Made by a program: the position numbers and the translations under genes. The notes under the pieces were generated by a model. It saw only the letters and a program-made list of their open reading frames with translations. It had not been told where the DNA came from and made no database searches. A stretch of DNA of 27,947 nt from a virus. This document shows positions 5,701 to 12,384 of the stretch, in pieces (within the stretch, counting starts at the first letter, position 1; each line of letters begins with the position of its first letter). The stretch covers positions 1-27,947 of IMG/VR virus record IMGVR_UViG_3300032006_000067; one strand, written 5' to 3'.

Positions 5701-5726
5701 AAAAAAAAGGGGACCCGAAGGTCCCC
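5701..5726 (-). terminator. UUCG-tetraloop intrinsic terminator (leftward)
   Basis: Leftward, the RNA reads GGGGACC, loop UUCG, GGUCCCC, then eight U residues. The 7-bp G/C stem, stable tetraloop and U-tract make a textbook Rho-independent terminator. It closes the unit 6218-5797. Confidence 0.93.
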
Positions 5727-5796
5727 AAAAGCTTTGCAGTTAATCTAGTACTTTGTCATGAAGATTTTAAGAGCTTTGAAAAAGTACTCCAGTAAG

Positions 5797-5877
5797 CTAT
5801 TTTGTTGCTTGAAATAATATGTAAGCGAAGACGAACAAAAGCGTCAGTGAAACAACCCAGAACTCTAGAAAACTCAC
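5797..5877 (-). CDS. 26-residue membrane peptide coupled to the AbrB-like gene
   Basis: A GTG at 5877 overlaps the stop of the upstream gene as GTGA. It opens a 26-codon frame that is one hydrophobic segment (FLEFWVVSLTLLFVFAYILF) ending QATK before a TAG. Single-helix peptides of this size occur as phage toxins, holin-like or exclusion peptides and small regulators. The coupling, the continuous hydrophobicity and the terminator about 70 nt downstream support translation. There is no independent ribosome site and no family to compare, so it may be chance. Confidence 0.42.
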   Translation of the reverse strand: MSFLEFWVVSLTLLFVFAYILFQATK

Positions 5878-6218
5878 GAAGCCACCGGCATAATTTTGAT
5901 ATAGCCTTCAGACATTTCGTAAGACACCGGAGTATCGACACCATTTTCGGTATCGCCAAAAAGCTCTTTGAGACGAGCATTGTGAATACCAACAATCGCG
6001 AAACGACGCTCAGTCGGAATTCGTTTTGACGGAGCTTTTACACGAGTGAAAACTGTGTTAGTTCCGTTTGGATCGGACAACAACTCAACAGAATCGGCGT
6101 TGTATCTCACCGTGAACTTCGAACCCGGGGCGAATCCCGGCAATCCATACTTCTGTTCTTCAAGCCACAATCGGCGCTTGTTCTTTTGAGTGTGAAGTTT
6201 CATTGGTGCATTACTCAT
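5874..6218 (-). CDS. AbrB/SymE-like small protein, paralogue B (114 aa)
   Basis: This is the second copy of the 4936-5346 family: KLHTQKNKRRLWLEEQKYGL, GFAPGSKFTVRYNADSVEL, TVFTRVKAPSKRIPTERRFA, AIVGIHNARLKELFGD, GYIKIMP. The alignment is collinear over the whole core, and only the C-terminal helix of the other copy is missing. AAGGA lies about 9 nt before the ATG. It is the first leftward gene at the divergent junction, behind its own promoter-like element, so it is probably expressed early or strongly. A role in binding DNA or countering a host system is inferred from fold impression and position only. Confidence 0.75.
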   Translation of the reverse strand: MSNAPMKLHTQKNKRRLWLEEQKYGLPGFAPGSKFTVRYNADSVELLSDPNGTNTVFTRVKAPSKRIPTERRFAIVGIHNARLKELFGDTENGVDTPVSYEMSEGYIKIMPVAS

Positions 6219-6253
6219 ATTATCATATCCTTATATTGATGATTGAAATTTAA

Positions 6254-6294
6254 CTCTCATATAAGAAAAATTCAAATTGACAATTTTTTAAGTA
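6254..6294 (-). promoter_or_regulatory. Conserved leftward promoter-like element, copy 3
   Basis: It aligns without gaps to the copies at 4520 and 5380 (offset 874 from copy 2), with the plus-strand pattern ataag, aaaatt, then a T-tract and taagt. A TTGTCA and a TTATAT block can be read leftward but are only 13-14 nt apart. A phage-specific or activator-dependent promoter is therefore more likely than a plain sigma70 one. Confidence 0.5.
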
Positions 6295-6427
6295 TAAGTA
6301 AATAATTAAATAATTATAAATCAAGTTAAGCATATAACCCTTTTCTAATGTTCGCGTAGGGAATCCGTCCTGGTACGACCGGACGCACGACCTATTTTTT
6401 TGATTTCTATTTTTTTCTAAAATTTTT

Positions 6428-6454
6428 TTGATATTACCAATACTGTGTTAGAAT
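6428..6454 (+). promoter_or_regulatory. Candidate late promoter (sigma70-like)
   Basis: TTGATA (6428-6433) and TAGAAT (6449-6454) match the -35 and -10 consensus at five of six bases each, but with a short 15-nt spacer. They lie in an A/T-rich stretch about 45 nt before the first rightward gene. A short stem (CGTCC/GGACG) lies further upstream, around 6369-6388. This is the only promoter-like site seen ahead of the whole rightward block. Confidence 0.45.
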
Positions 6455-6496
6455 ATCCGGCACCTGGGGAGGAGATTATCAAACGAGGACATATAT

Positions 6497-8182
6497 ATGG
6501 GATGGTATGAAGACTGGCGAAGACAGAATCTAGCTTTCACCCCAAGGATGGACCAGGGCGGGGGCGAATATACTGGATATATACCAGATGTATATGAAGG
6601 CGACGATGCTCAACGGGCATGGTTACAGCCAAATCTATTGTCATTAGTAAGAAAACCAACACCAGGCACAAGAGAGATATCGGGTGCTCCAGCAGTTACA
6701 CGTCCTAATGATGCCACTACTAACCTATCAGGTGTACCAAATCCTAATCCAGGATTGATGACCAACGAGTTTGCTTCAAGTCCTATGGTTACAGAAGCAC
6801 CACCTATGCAACAAATGGCAACGCCACCAGCAGTAACAACATCTGCAGTAGCCCCAACAGGAACGGGAGCACCATGGACTGGCATGGCTGGTCTTGCTAA
6901 GAAAACAGGTAATTTAATACCAGAACCCTACTGGAATGCTGGTTTTGGTTTGTATGACAAGATCATGGGGGACGTTAAGAGGGATTTTGATCAGGGTGGC
7001 GGAGCTTTAGATCCCACTAGTCACAACAATTATGTACAACAATTAATTCGAGCTGGGGCTAATAGCGAAACCATAGCTAGACTCATGGATAAGTTCATGC
7101 CTATGGGGGAATCTGCCGCTGGTGTTATTGCTGGTTTAGGCCAGAACGCACTTTCATTACCTGTCACAGAAACAGCTACTAAATATGGTAAAAACTTACT
7201 TGGGTATGGTAACAAATTAGCCAATTACCTTGGCGAGCAAGGAAGATTCACTAAAAATTTCTGGGGTAATGTATACGATGAGCAGTTGGGGAATGTAAAG
7301 GACAAATATCAATCATTATTTCCCACTACTGAAGCTGAACCCACGAGAGACTTTACCACCTCAATGAACCCCGAGAACACGTTGAGTAGTAACCCGTTAT
7401 TGAACCCGGCGCTGAATAGCCAGTGGGGCGACGGCACAGAAAATTGGGCAGGCGGTTTCATGGATGAGCAGATAGACCAAAGTGGAAGAGGATTTGGGGA
7501 CACGTCTCCACTTGCTAAAACTTTAAGAAATGCATTTGGTAGTGGCGATACAAGTAGTATTGTTGATAACTGGAGAGAATCACGACCAGAATTTGCTTCA
7601 CCTACAGCTGGCGACAAAATAAGAAGCTTAGGTCAGGGTATGCATGATACAGCAGCGGGTGCGGTGGATACAGCTGTAGATATGGCGCCTCCAGCGGCGC
7701 TTGGGGCAGGAGGCGCATTTCTTGCGAAAAAGGCGTATGACAATACAGAGATGGGCCAGTTAAAAATACAACTTAAAAATGCACCAAATGACATGGCGAG
7801 GAAGAACATACAAACGCGCATAAGCGAGAAGAGAGCGCGAAATATGGCGGCGTTCAAGGCTAAGTACCTACCAAAGGGTATGAAAGGCGTCACCAAACCT
7901 AAATTATTAGCAGTACTTAGCGGTCTTGCATTCGGGCTTGGCGCGATAGACCTTGTACGGGCAGAAGGTGGTGATGAAGAAGCAGCTACTGACAGGGCAA
8001 TACAATACGCACTAGATAATCCTCAAGTTATGCAAGGACTCTCCACGGTGCTAGAACTCACAGACCCAGTATCTATGTTGTTGGGCGGCACCTCTGGCAG
8101 AACAACAAACCAGATGGGTCCACTGGTAGGCGGGCAATACCAATGGAATACGCCATCTATAGATCCTAGTTGGAGGTATTAA
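6497..8182 (+). CDS. Large Gly/Ala/Pro-rich protein, probable inner virion or ejection protein
   Basis: The family is unrecognised (561 aa). The N-terminal third is polar and Pro/Thr-rich (TPPAVTTSAVAPTGTGAPW). The middle is Gly/Asn-rich and amphipathic. The C-terminal third has Ala/Gly-rich, membrane-compatible segments (MAPPAALGAGGAFLA; LLAVLSGLAFGLGAIDLV) separated by a basic helix (ISEKRARNMAAFKAKYL). Such disordered-plus-amphipathic proteins are typical of podovirus ejection proteins that cross the envelope, so that role is inferred. The ATG is preceded by GAGG at 8 nt. It is the first gene of the rightward arm, just before the small-terminase-like gene. Confidence 0.8.
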   Translation: MGWYEDWRRQNLAFTPRMDQGGGEYTGYIPDVYEGDDAQRAWLQPNLLSLVRKPTPGTREISGAPAVTRPNDATTNLSGVPNPNPGLMTNEFASSPMVTEAPPMQQMATPPAVTTSAVAPTGTGAPWTGMAGLAKKTGNLIPEPYWNAGFGLYDKIMGDVKRDFDQGGGALDPTSHNNYVQQLIRAGANSETIARLMDKFMPMGESAAGVIAGLGQNALSLPVTETATKYGKNLLGYGNKLANYLGEQGRFTKNFWGNVYDEQLGNVKDKYQSLFPTTEAEPTRDFTTSMNPENTLSSNPLLNPALNSQWGDGTENWAGGFMDEQIDQSGRGFGDTSPLAKTLRNAFGSGDTSSIVDNWRESRPEFASPTAGDKIRSLGQGMHDTAAGAVDTAVDMAPPAALGAGGAFLAKKAYDNTEMGQLKIQLKNAPNDMARKNIQTRISEKRARNMAAFKAKYLPKGMKGVTKPKLLAVLSGLAFGLGAIDLVRAEGGDEEAATDRAIQYALDNPQVMQGLSTVLELTDPVSMLLGGTSGRTTNQMGPLVGGQYQWNTPSIDPSWRY

Positions 8183-8183
8183 C

Positions 8184-8480
8184 GTGCCGTGGAAACAAGG
8201 ACAATCGGGGAATCCTAAAGGTAGACCCAGAAAAAGTCAAAAGACGATGGCTCAATTGCGGAGCCAGATTAGTGAGCACTTGCCAGATGTTATTGAAGTT
8301 CTGGCGAACGCAGCTAAGGATGGAGATGTACAGGCAGCGCGTATACTGGTCGAACGATGTGTTCCGTCTATGCGGGCACTAGATCAGAATATTAACGTAA
8401 ACGAATCAGTGCGTGGCATCTCTGATGAAGAGCTGTTAAGCTTAATGAATGAATTTGAACTCGGAACGGAGGCTAACTAA
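8184..8480 (+). CDS. DUF5681 / small-terminase-like protein
   Basis: The N-terminus WKQGQSGNPKGRPRKSQKTM is the signature of the DUF5681 family, often found near terminases. A helical domain (LPDVIEVLANAAKDGDVQAA) follows, which in related phage proteins corresponds to small terminase or DNA-recognition subunits. It starts at GTG with GGAGG 7 nt upstream and overlaps the next gene as TAATG. At 98 aa it is short for a classical TerS. Small terminase is the best guess, because no other candidate is present before the large subunit. Confidence 0.75.
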   Translation: MPWKQGQSGNPKGRPRKSQKTMAQLRSQISEHLPDVIEVLANAAKDGDVQAARILVERCVPSMRALDQNINVNESVRGISDEELLSLMNEFELGTEAN

Positions 8481-9124
8481 TGGCAGCAAATGTAAGAATT
8501 ATTGAAGACACTTTTTCAGGAGGGCTAGAAGTAGTTAGCTTTACTGTAACAGCCGGGGGTTCTGGTTATACTAGTGCGCCTACTGTCGCTGTGGCAGCTC
8601 CTCCTTCCGGCGGTGGTCAAGCAACGGCTACAGCTACTATCACTGGTGATGCTGTGACTGCGGTTACGATAGTAAACCCAGGTAATAGTTATGTTGTAGC
8701 ACCTGCGGTAACTTTCTCAGGAGGAGGGGGAACATCGGCTGCGGCTACTGCTGTGATGTCTACCGGTGACCCGACACTCTATTCTGGCGAAACTTGTGCA
8801 TTGATCGACTTCTCCAACCACGGCGCGGCGGTAACTATTGATGCTAGTGCACAGTTAGGTGGGTCGAATGGGACACAAGGCTTCCAAAAGTATCGTATAA
8901 CCGATGTGCGTTGGTCTACAGATAAGTATATTACTGTAGCGTTTACAGGCACAGGTACAAATCAGGCGATCTGCGTAGCACCTGGTCAGGGTCATTTTAG
9001 CGTTCCGCTTGTTAACCTAGCAACACAACCTGGCGATGCAACTAATGCAGACATTACTGTAACACCTAATACAGGTTGTTACGGTTATATGTTGCTTAAG
9101 CTGGCTAAAGAGGCCTTCGTCTAA
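8480..9124 (+). CDS. Beta-rich virion protein with GGSGY-type repeats (214 aa)
   Basis: Residues about 22-95 hold two copies of a phage beta-repeat: VTAGGSGYTSAPTVAVAAPP and VNPGNSYVVAPAVTFSGGGG, each followed by an Ala/Thr-rich strand. The second half (VTIDASAQLGGSNGTQGF, then ITDVRWSTDKYITVAF) is a different beta domain with three cysteines. A decoration, neck or fibre-base protein is plausible. It starts TAATG-coupled with GGAGG 7 nt upstream, and the next gene is coupled the same way. Confidence 0.78.
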   Translation: MAANVRIIEDTFSGGLEVVSFTVTAGGSGYTSAPTVAVAAPPSGGGQATATATITGDAVTAVTIVNPGNSYVVAPAVTFSGGGGTSAAATAVMSTGDPTLYSGETCALIDFSNHGAAVTIDASAQLGGSNGTQGFQKYRITDVRWSTDKYITVAFTGTGTNQAICVAPGQGHFSVPLVNLATQPGDATNADITVTPNTGCYGYMLLKLAKEAFV

Positions 9125-9585
9125 TGCCAAGTACTATCAGCGCTGGAACGGTTACAGTAAAAATAACCGAAACAGTTTCTTTAAACGGCTCTACTTATGA
9201 TGCGACTAACGTGTTAAGTATACCATTGGTAAACGAGGTTAGCCAAAGGATAATGACGTTACCAGGTCAGCAGAATAGGGAAATAGCAAAGTTTACTACT
9301 ACTGTAGGTCCTGGAGAGTTTTTGCGGAGTCAAGTGCAGTATATGCGTATAACTAATTTAGATGATACTAACTCTTTGGCTGTTGGTACCAGAGCGAGTT
9401 TAAACTACGCATGGCAGTTATTGACGCCGGGAAGATCTTGGATTTTATCTGCTGGTGATGTGGCATTTGAAGGCGTTACAAGTGCTGCTATGTCCATCCC
9501 ATCACTTGGCAATGTGGATTCCGTATGGTGTTATGGCTCTAGTATTGCTGATATTGATATAGAATTTTTCATAGCTTTAACATAG
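9124..9585 (+). CDS. Hypothetical virion-type beta protein (153 aa)
   Basis: The family is unrecognised. Long alternating strands (AGTVTVKITETVSLNGSTY, FTTTVGPGEFLRSQVQYMRI, LNYAWQLLTPGRSWIL) and low Lys content suggest a small capsid- or tail-associated protein. The start is TAATG-coupled to the previous gene, so the two are probably made together. Confidence 0.75.
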   Translation: MPSTISAGTVTVKITETVSLNGSTYDATNVLSIPLVNEVSQRIMTLPGQQNREIAKFTTTVGPGEFLRSQVQYMRITNLDDTNSLAVGTRASLNYAWQLLTPGRSWILSAGDVAFEGVTSAAMSIPSLGNVDSVWCYGSSIADIDIEFFIALT

Positions 9586-9594
9586 GAGATTATT

Positions 9595-9945
9595 ATGTCT
9601 ATGGGACGATATATGCGGGCTTGGGATCGTAGTAATGTGCAACCAATTATGTATGGCGCACAAACCGTTTCGGCTCCAAGAGATGATCTACGCGGTAAGG
9701 CGACAGGAATATCGCCTTCTACCGCGGCGGCAGTTGGTTCGACGAAGGTTCCATACCATGCTACATTCTTAGGTCACTATGGTGCTGTTGGTACACCTAT
9801 GACAACTCTTGGTACTCATGGGGCGTTGTCCTACGGCTCTCCTGGGCAAAGATTGGCTCTGGCTGATCAACCGCAAGAGGACGCATGTGCACCAGGTGAT
9901 ATTCAGTGCTACATGCGAAAAGGAATGAAACCTGGTGGCTTCTAG
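9595..9945 (+). CDS. Hypothetical virion-type protein (116 aa)
   Basis: The family is unrecognised. The protein is rich in Gly, Ala and Met with no clear hydrophobic core (MGRYMRAWDRSNVQPIMYG), and a Cys pair near the end (DACAPGDIQCYMRKG) could form a disulphide. AGGAG precedes the ATG by 8 nt. Its last codons overlap the GTG of the next gene by 11 nt. A minor structural role is guessed from location. Confidence 0.7.
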   Translation: MSMGRYMRAWDRSNVQPIMYGAQTVSAPRDDLRGKATGISPSTAAAVGSTKVPYHATFLGHYGAVGTPMTTLGTHGALSYGSPGQRLALADQPQEDACAPGDIQCYMRKGMKPGGF

Positions 9946-10162
9946 AAAACCTAGCAGTCAAAAGAGAAACTGGATTGGTAAGGCTTCCGCAAGTATGAAG
10001 CGGCGGGGTACAAAGGGTACATTTAGTAAAGCTGCTCAAAAGGCGGGTATGTCTACCGGTGCATATGCTAACAAGGTGCTTGCGAACCCCAAAGCTTCGC
10101 CTTTGCAGAAAAAAAGAGCTAATTTTGCTCGAAACGCAATGAAAGCGTCGAAAGGAGGTTGA
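9935..10162 (+). CDS. Small very basic protein (75 aa)
   Basis: It is Lys/Arg-rich throughout (ASRKPSSQKRNWIGKASASM, KKRANFARNAMKASKGG) with a central helix (SKAAQKAGMSTGAYANKVLA). Similar small proteins with an aromatic-basic head and a K-x-A-x-K-A-G-[ML]-S core occur in many phage structural modules with no assigned role. It starts at GTG, with AAGGA about 10 nt upstream. DNA binding or condensation inside the head is inferred from charge. Confidence 0.75.
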   Translation: MASRKPSSQKRNWIGKASASMKRRGTKGTFSKAAQKAGMSTGAYANKVLANPKASPLQKKRANFARNAMKASKGG

Positions 10163-10163
10163 T

Positions 10164-10304
10164 ATGCCAGTAGTAGCAGGAAAACATTACGCTTATACAA
10201 AGAAAGGAAAAGCAAAAGCAGCAAAAGCCGCAAAGGCAAAAGGCGTTCCTGTAAAACACGCTGCGGGGTCAAGAGCAAAGTCAGGCTCTAAGCGAACTTA
10301 CTAA
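10164..10304 (+). CDS. Lys/Ala-rich 46-residue peptide
   Basis: GGAGG lies 5 nt before an ATG opening a 46-codon frame: MPVVAGKHYAYTKKGKA, then KAAKAAKAKG and a basic Ser-rich tail ending in Tyr. The head matches a short phage family that begins with K-x-Y-x-YT-x-KG and is often found near terminase and portal genes. The composition resembles histone H1 tails. It is almost adjacent to the other basic protein, so the two may act together on packaged DNA. Confidence 0.75.
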   Translation: MPVVAGKHYAYTKKGKAKAAKAAKAKGVPVKHAAGSRAKSGSKRTY

Positions 10305-10307
10305 GCA

Positions 10308-10958
10308 ATGGCAACTATAGCGAACATCAGCAAGCTGGTAGTTCCCGCTTATAATAAAGGTCCCAAGGATGTAGTAGATTACATCAACGCACAGGCTTGG
10401 GCGCCCACAAGCGCGGACGTTGGTTTGATTGAATATCCGGGAACTTTTGGCTCTTATGTAGGCAGCGTTGTAGGTATATTACCTTTAGATATCACGCCGT
10501 TTTTACAGGCGACTATTACTTCTACAGATTTGATTATTCCCGTTACGAATCATACACCGCCCAGCAAACCTTTGTCATCTTGGCCGGCTAGTGGTTATGC
10601 GCAAGTAGATAATGAGGTATTCCTTTATGAACTCATTAACCCAGGAGCAACTAGCGCTAGTGGTTATGACGAGTTTTTGATCGCCACGCCTGATAACCGA
10701 GGCGTTCTTGGTACTACAGCAGCCGGACATACAGCGGGTGCTGGAGCAGCATTTACAACGATTCTATTGGGTGCTACTCAAAAGATAGAATATAACAAGG
10801 ATCAAGGCGTTTTTAATATCTGGACGCAAACATCGCAGCAACAAGACTTAACAGGTTTTTATGGTAACAACGGCTGGTTATATATAAACACGACTTACTT
10901 GGTGCCTTGTCCTGAGGACGTAGTGACTTTCTTCGAAACCGAAGGTGGCGTCTCTTGA
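10308..10958 (+). CDS. Hypothetical virion-type protein (216 aa)
   Basis: The family is unrecognised. It is Thr/Gly/Pro-rich with strands (GILPLDITPFLQATITSTDL, IIPVTNHTPPSKPLSSWP) and a C-terminal aromatic domain (FYGNNGWLYINTTYLVPCP). It could be a capsid-associated or tail-accessory protein. The ribosome site is weak. Its TGA overlaps the TTG of the large terminase gene. Confidence 0.75.
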   Translation: MATIANISKLVVPAYNKGPKDVVDYINAQAWAPTSADVGLIEYPGTFGSYVGSVVGILPLDITPFLQATITSTDLIIPVTNHTPPSKPLSSWPASGYAQVDNEVFLYELINPGATSASGYDEFLIATPDNRGVLGTTAAGHTAGAGAAFTTILLGATQKIEYNKDQGVFNIWTQTSQQQDLTGFYGNNGWLYINTTYLVPCPEDVVTFFETEGGVS

Positions 10959-12382
10959 GTCTTTCTATAGCTCTGGCTAATGGATTACCAAGGGACGAAA
11001 TCCGTGCTTTATTACTATCAGAAATGCAACGACGCATGGAAGCGCGGAAGACTCGCTGGGTTGCACTCGACGGCCCACAAAAGAAGTTTGTTAATAGTGA
11101 GCATCCTCATATATTGTTTGGCGGAGCGCGAGGAGGTTCAAAAAGTGTTGGAATGCTTTTAGCATTTCGTAAGCATGCAGAGAAATATGGAAAGGAGGCG
11201 CAAGGCCTTCTGTTCCGCAGGTCATTTCCAGAAACGGGCGAGCTTATCAAGTTAGGTCAGTATGTCTTCGTGCAAGAAGGTTGGGAATGGAAAGTCGGGG
11301 AGCGAAAATGGGTTTCTCCCAGCGGATCCGTGCTACAGTTGAAACACCTAGACGAGGATTCCGACGCTATGAAGCTTCAGGGGTTTTCGGTAACTTTCCT
11401 AGGTTTTGACGAACTCGGGAACTGGCCATCACCAGAACCTATCGATATGCTACAGGCTACGATGCGTTCTGCTGCCGGCGTGCCGGTGCTATTCCGTGCT
11501 TCTGCCAACCCAGGTGGACCAGGGCATAACTGGGTCAAAGAAAGATATATCGACAGTGAAGGTGGGGAATCGATTTTTATTCCGTCTAAGATACAAGACA
11601 ATACTCCTCTGATGGAGAACGACCCGGGTTACGTTGAAAGAATCAAAAAGAGTGGACCAGAATGGCTCGTAAAAGCATGGTTAGATGGTGATTGGAACAT
11701 AGCGCCAGGTGCATTCTTCGAAGGCGTTTGGGATCCTAAGAAACACGTTGTAGAGCCGTTTGAAATACCATTACATTGGAAACGGTGGAAGGCTTACGAC
11801 CACGGTTATAAATCTCCAGCTGGATGTGTCTGGTTTGCACAGGATTATGATGGTATAATCTATATCTATAGAGAACTTTATTGGAGTTCGAGACCTAACA
11901 AGGGTAGTGAGACGCCCATAGAGGAGATTGCAAGGGAGATTAACGATGTTGAGAAAGACGAGAGAGATAGGAAGATCAGGTTTAAGAGTAACGTTGCCGA
12001 TTCTGCAATCTTCATGCGTGACGGCCGTAATAAAAGTGTTGCAGACGTATTTGCTGATTATGGTGTTATGTGGGAGTCTAGCGCGAAAGGTCCAGGATCT
12101 AGGGTGCAAGGTTTACAAGAGATTGTGGATCGCTTGGCAAACGAAAATCTTAAGGTTTTCAGTACTTGCAAACATTGGCTTCGTACGGTACCCCCGCTTC
12201 CTGCTGACCCCAAGAGGGTGGAAGATATTGATACGAGCGCGGAGGATCACCTCTTTGATGCCACGCGATATGGGTTGATGTTGAGAAGGGCTAGAACAGT
12301 AAAACCAAAGCCCAAACCCAAAAAGCCTAAAAGATTTACGATGGAATGGTTGGATAAAATAGACGAACTATATAGGGATTAA
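10955..12382 (+). CDS. terL: Large terminase subunit (ATPase and nuclease)
   Basis: This is the packaging motor that translocates and cuts phage DNA at the portal. The ATPase has Walker A GARGGSKS (57-64), Walker B FLGFDELG with the catalytic Glu (148-155), and the coupling motif RASANPGGPGHNW (181-193). The C-terminal RNase H-like nuclease shows Asp282 in YDHGYKSP, Asp349 in VADS and Asp431/Asp435 in DHLFDATRYG. Its 475 aa is normal for the family. The start is TTG, coupled as TTGA to the upstream gene; the next in-frame ATG would lose over 20 residues. The small-terminase-like gene is separated from it by six virion-type genes, which is unusual. Confidence 0.95.
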   Translation: MSLSIALANGLPRDEIRALLLSEMQRRMEARKTRWVALDGPQKKFVNSEHPHILFGGARGGSKSVGMLLAFRKHAEKYGKEAQGLLFRRSFPETGELIKLGQYVFVQEGWEWKVGERKWVSPSGSVLQLKHLDEDSDAMKLQGFSVTFLGFDELGNWPSPEPIDMLQATMRSAAGVPVLFRASANPGGPGHNWVKERYIDSEGGESIFIPSKIQDNTPLMENDPGYVERIKKSGPEWLVKAWLDGDWNIAPGAFFEGVWDPKKHVVEPFEIPLHWKRWKAYDHGYKSPAGCVWFAQDYDGIIYIYRELYWSSRPNKGSETPIEEIAREINDVEKDERDRKIRFKSNVADSAIFMRDGRNKSVADVFADYGVMWESSAKGPGSRVQGLQEIVDRLANENLKVFSTCKHWLRTVPPLPADPKRVEDIDTSAEDHLFDATRYGLMLRRARTVKPKPKPKKPKRFTMEWLDKIDELYRD

Positions 12383-12384
12383 CC

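Noticed and set aside
5756-5995. Minus-strand frame of 79 codons overlapping the AbrB-like gene
   Set aside because: It lies in another frame of a clear paralogue gene, and its stop lies beyond the better-supported micro-gene; no start signal.
6369-6417. CGTCC/GGACG hairpin followed by a T-rich stretch, as a rightward terminator
   Set aside because: There is no rightward gene upstream for it to end, the stem is bulged, and the Ts begin about ten bases after it.
6610-7896. Several minus-strand frames of 60-100 codons inside the 561-residue gene
   Set aside because: They are opposite a continuous long gene with a clear start, have no ribosome sites, and mirror its Gly/Ala/Pro composition.
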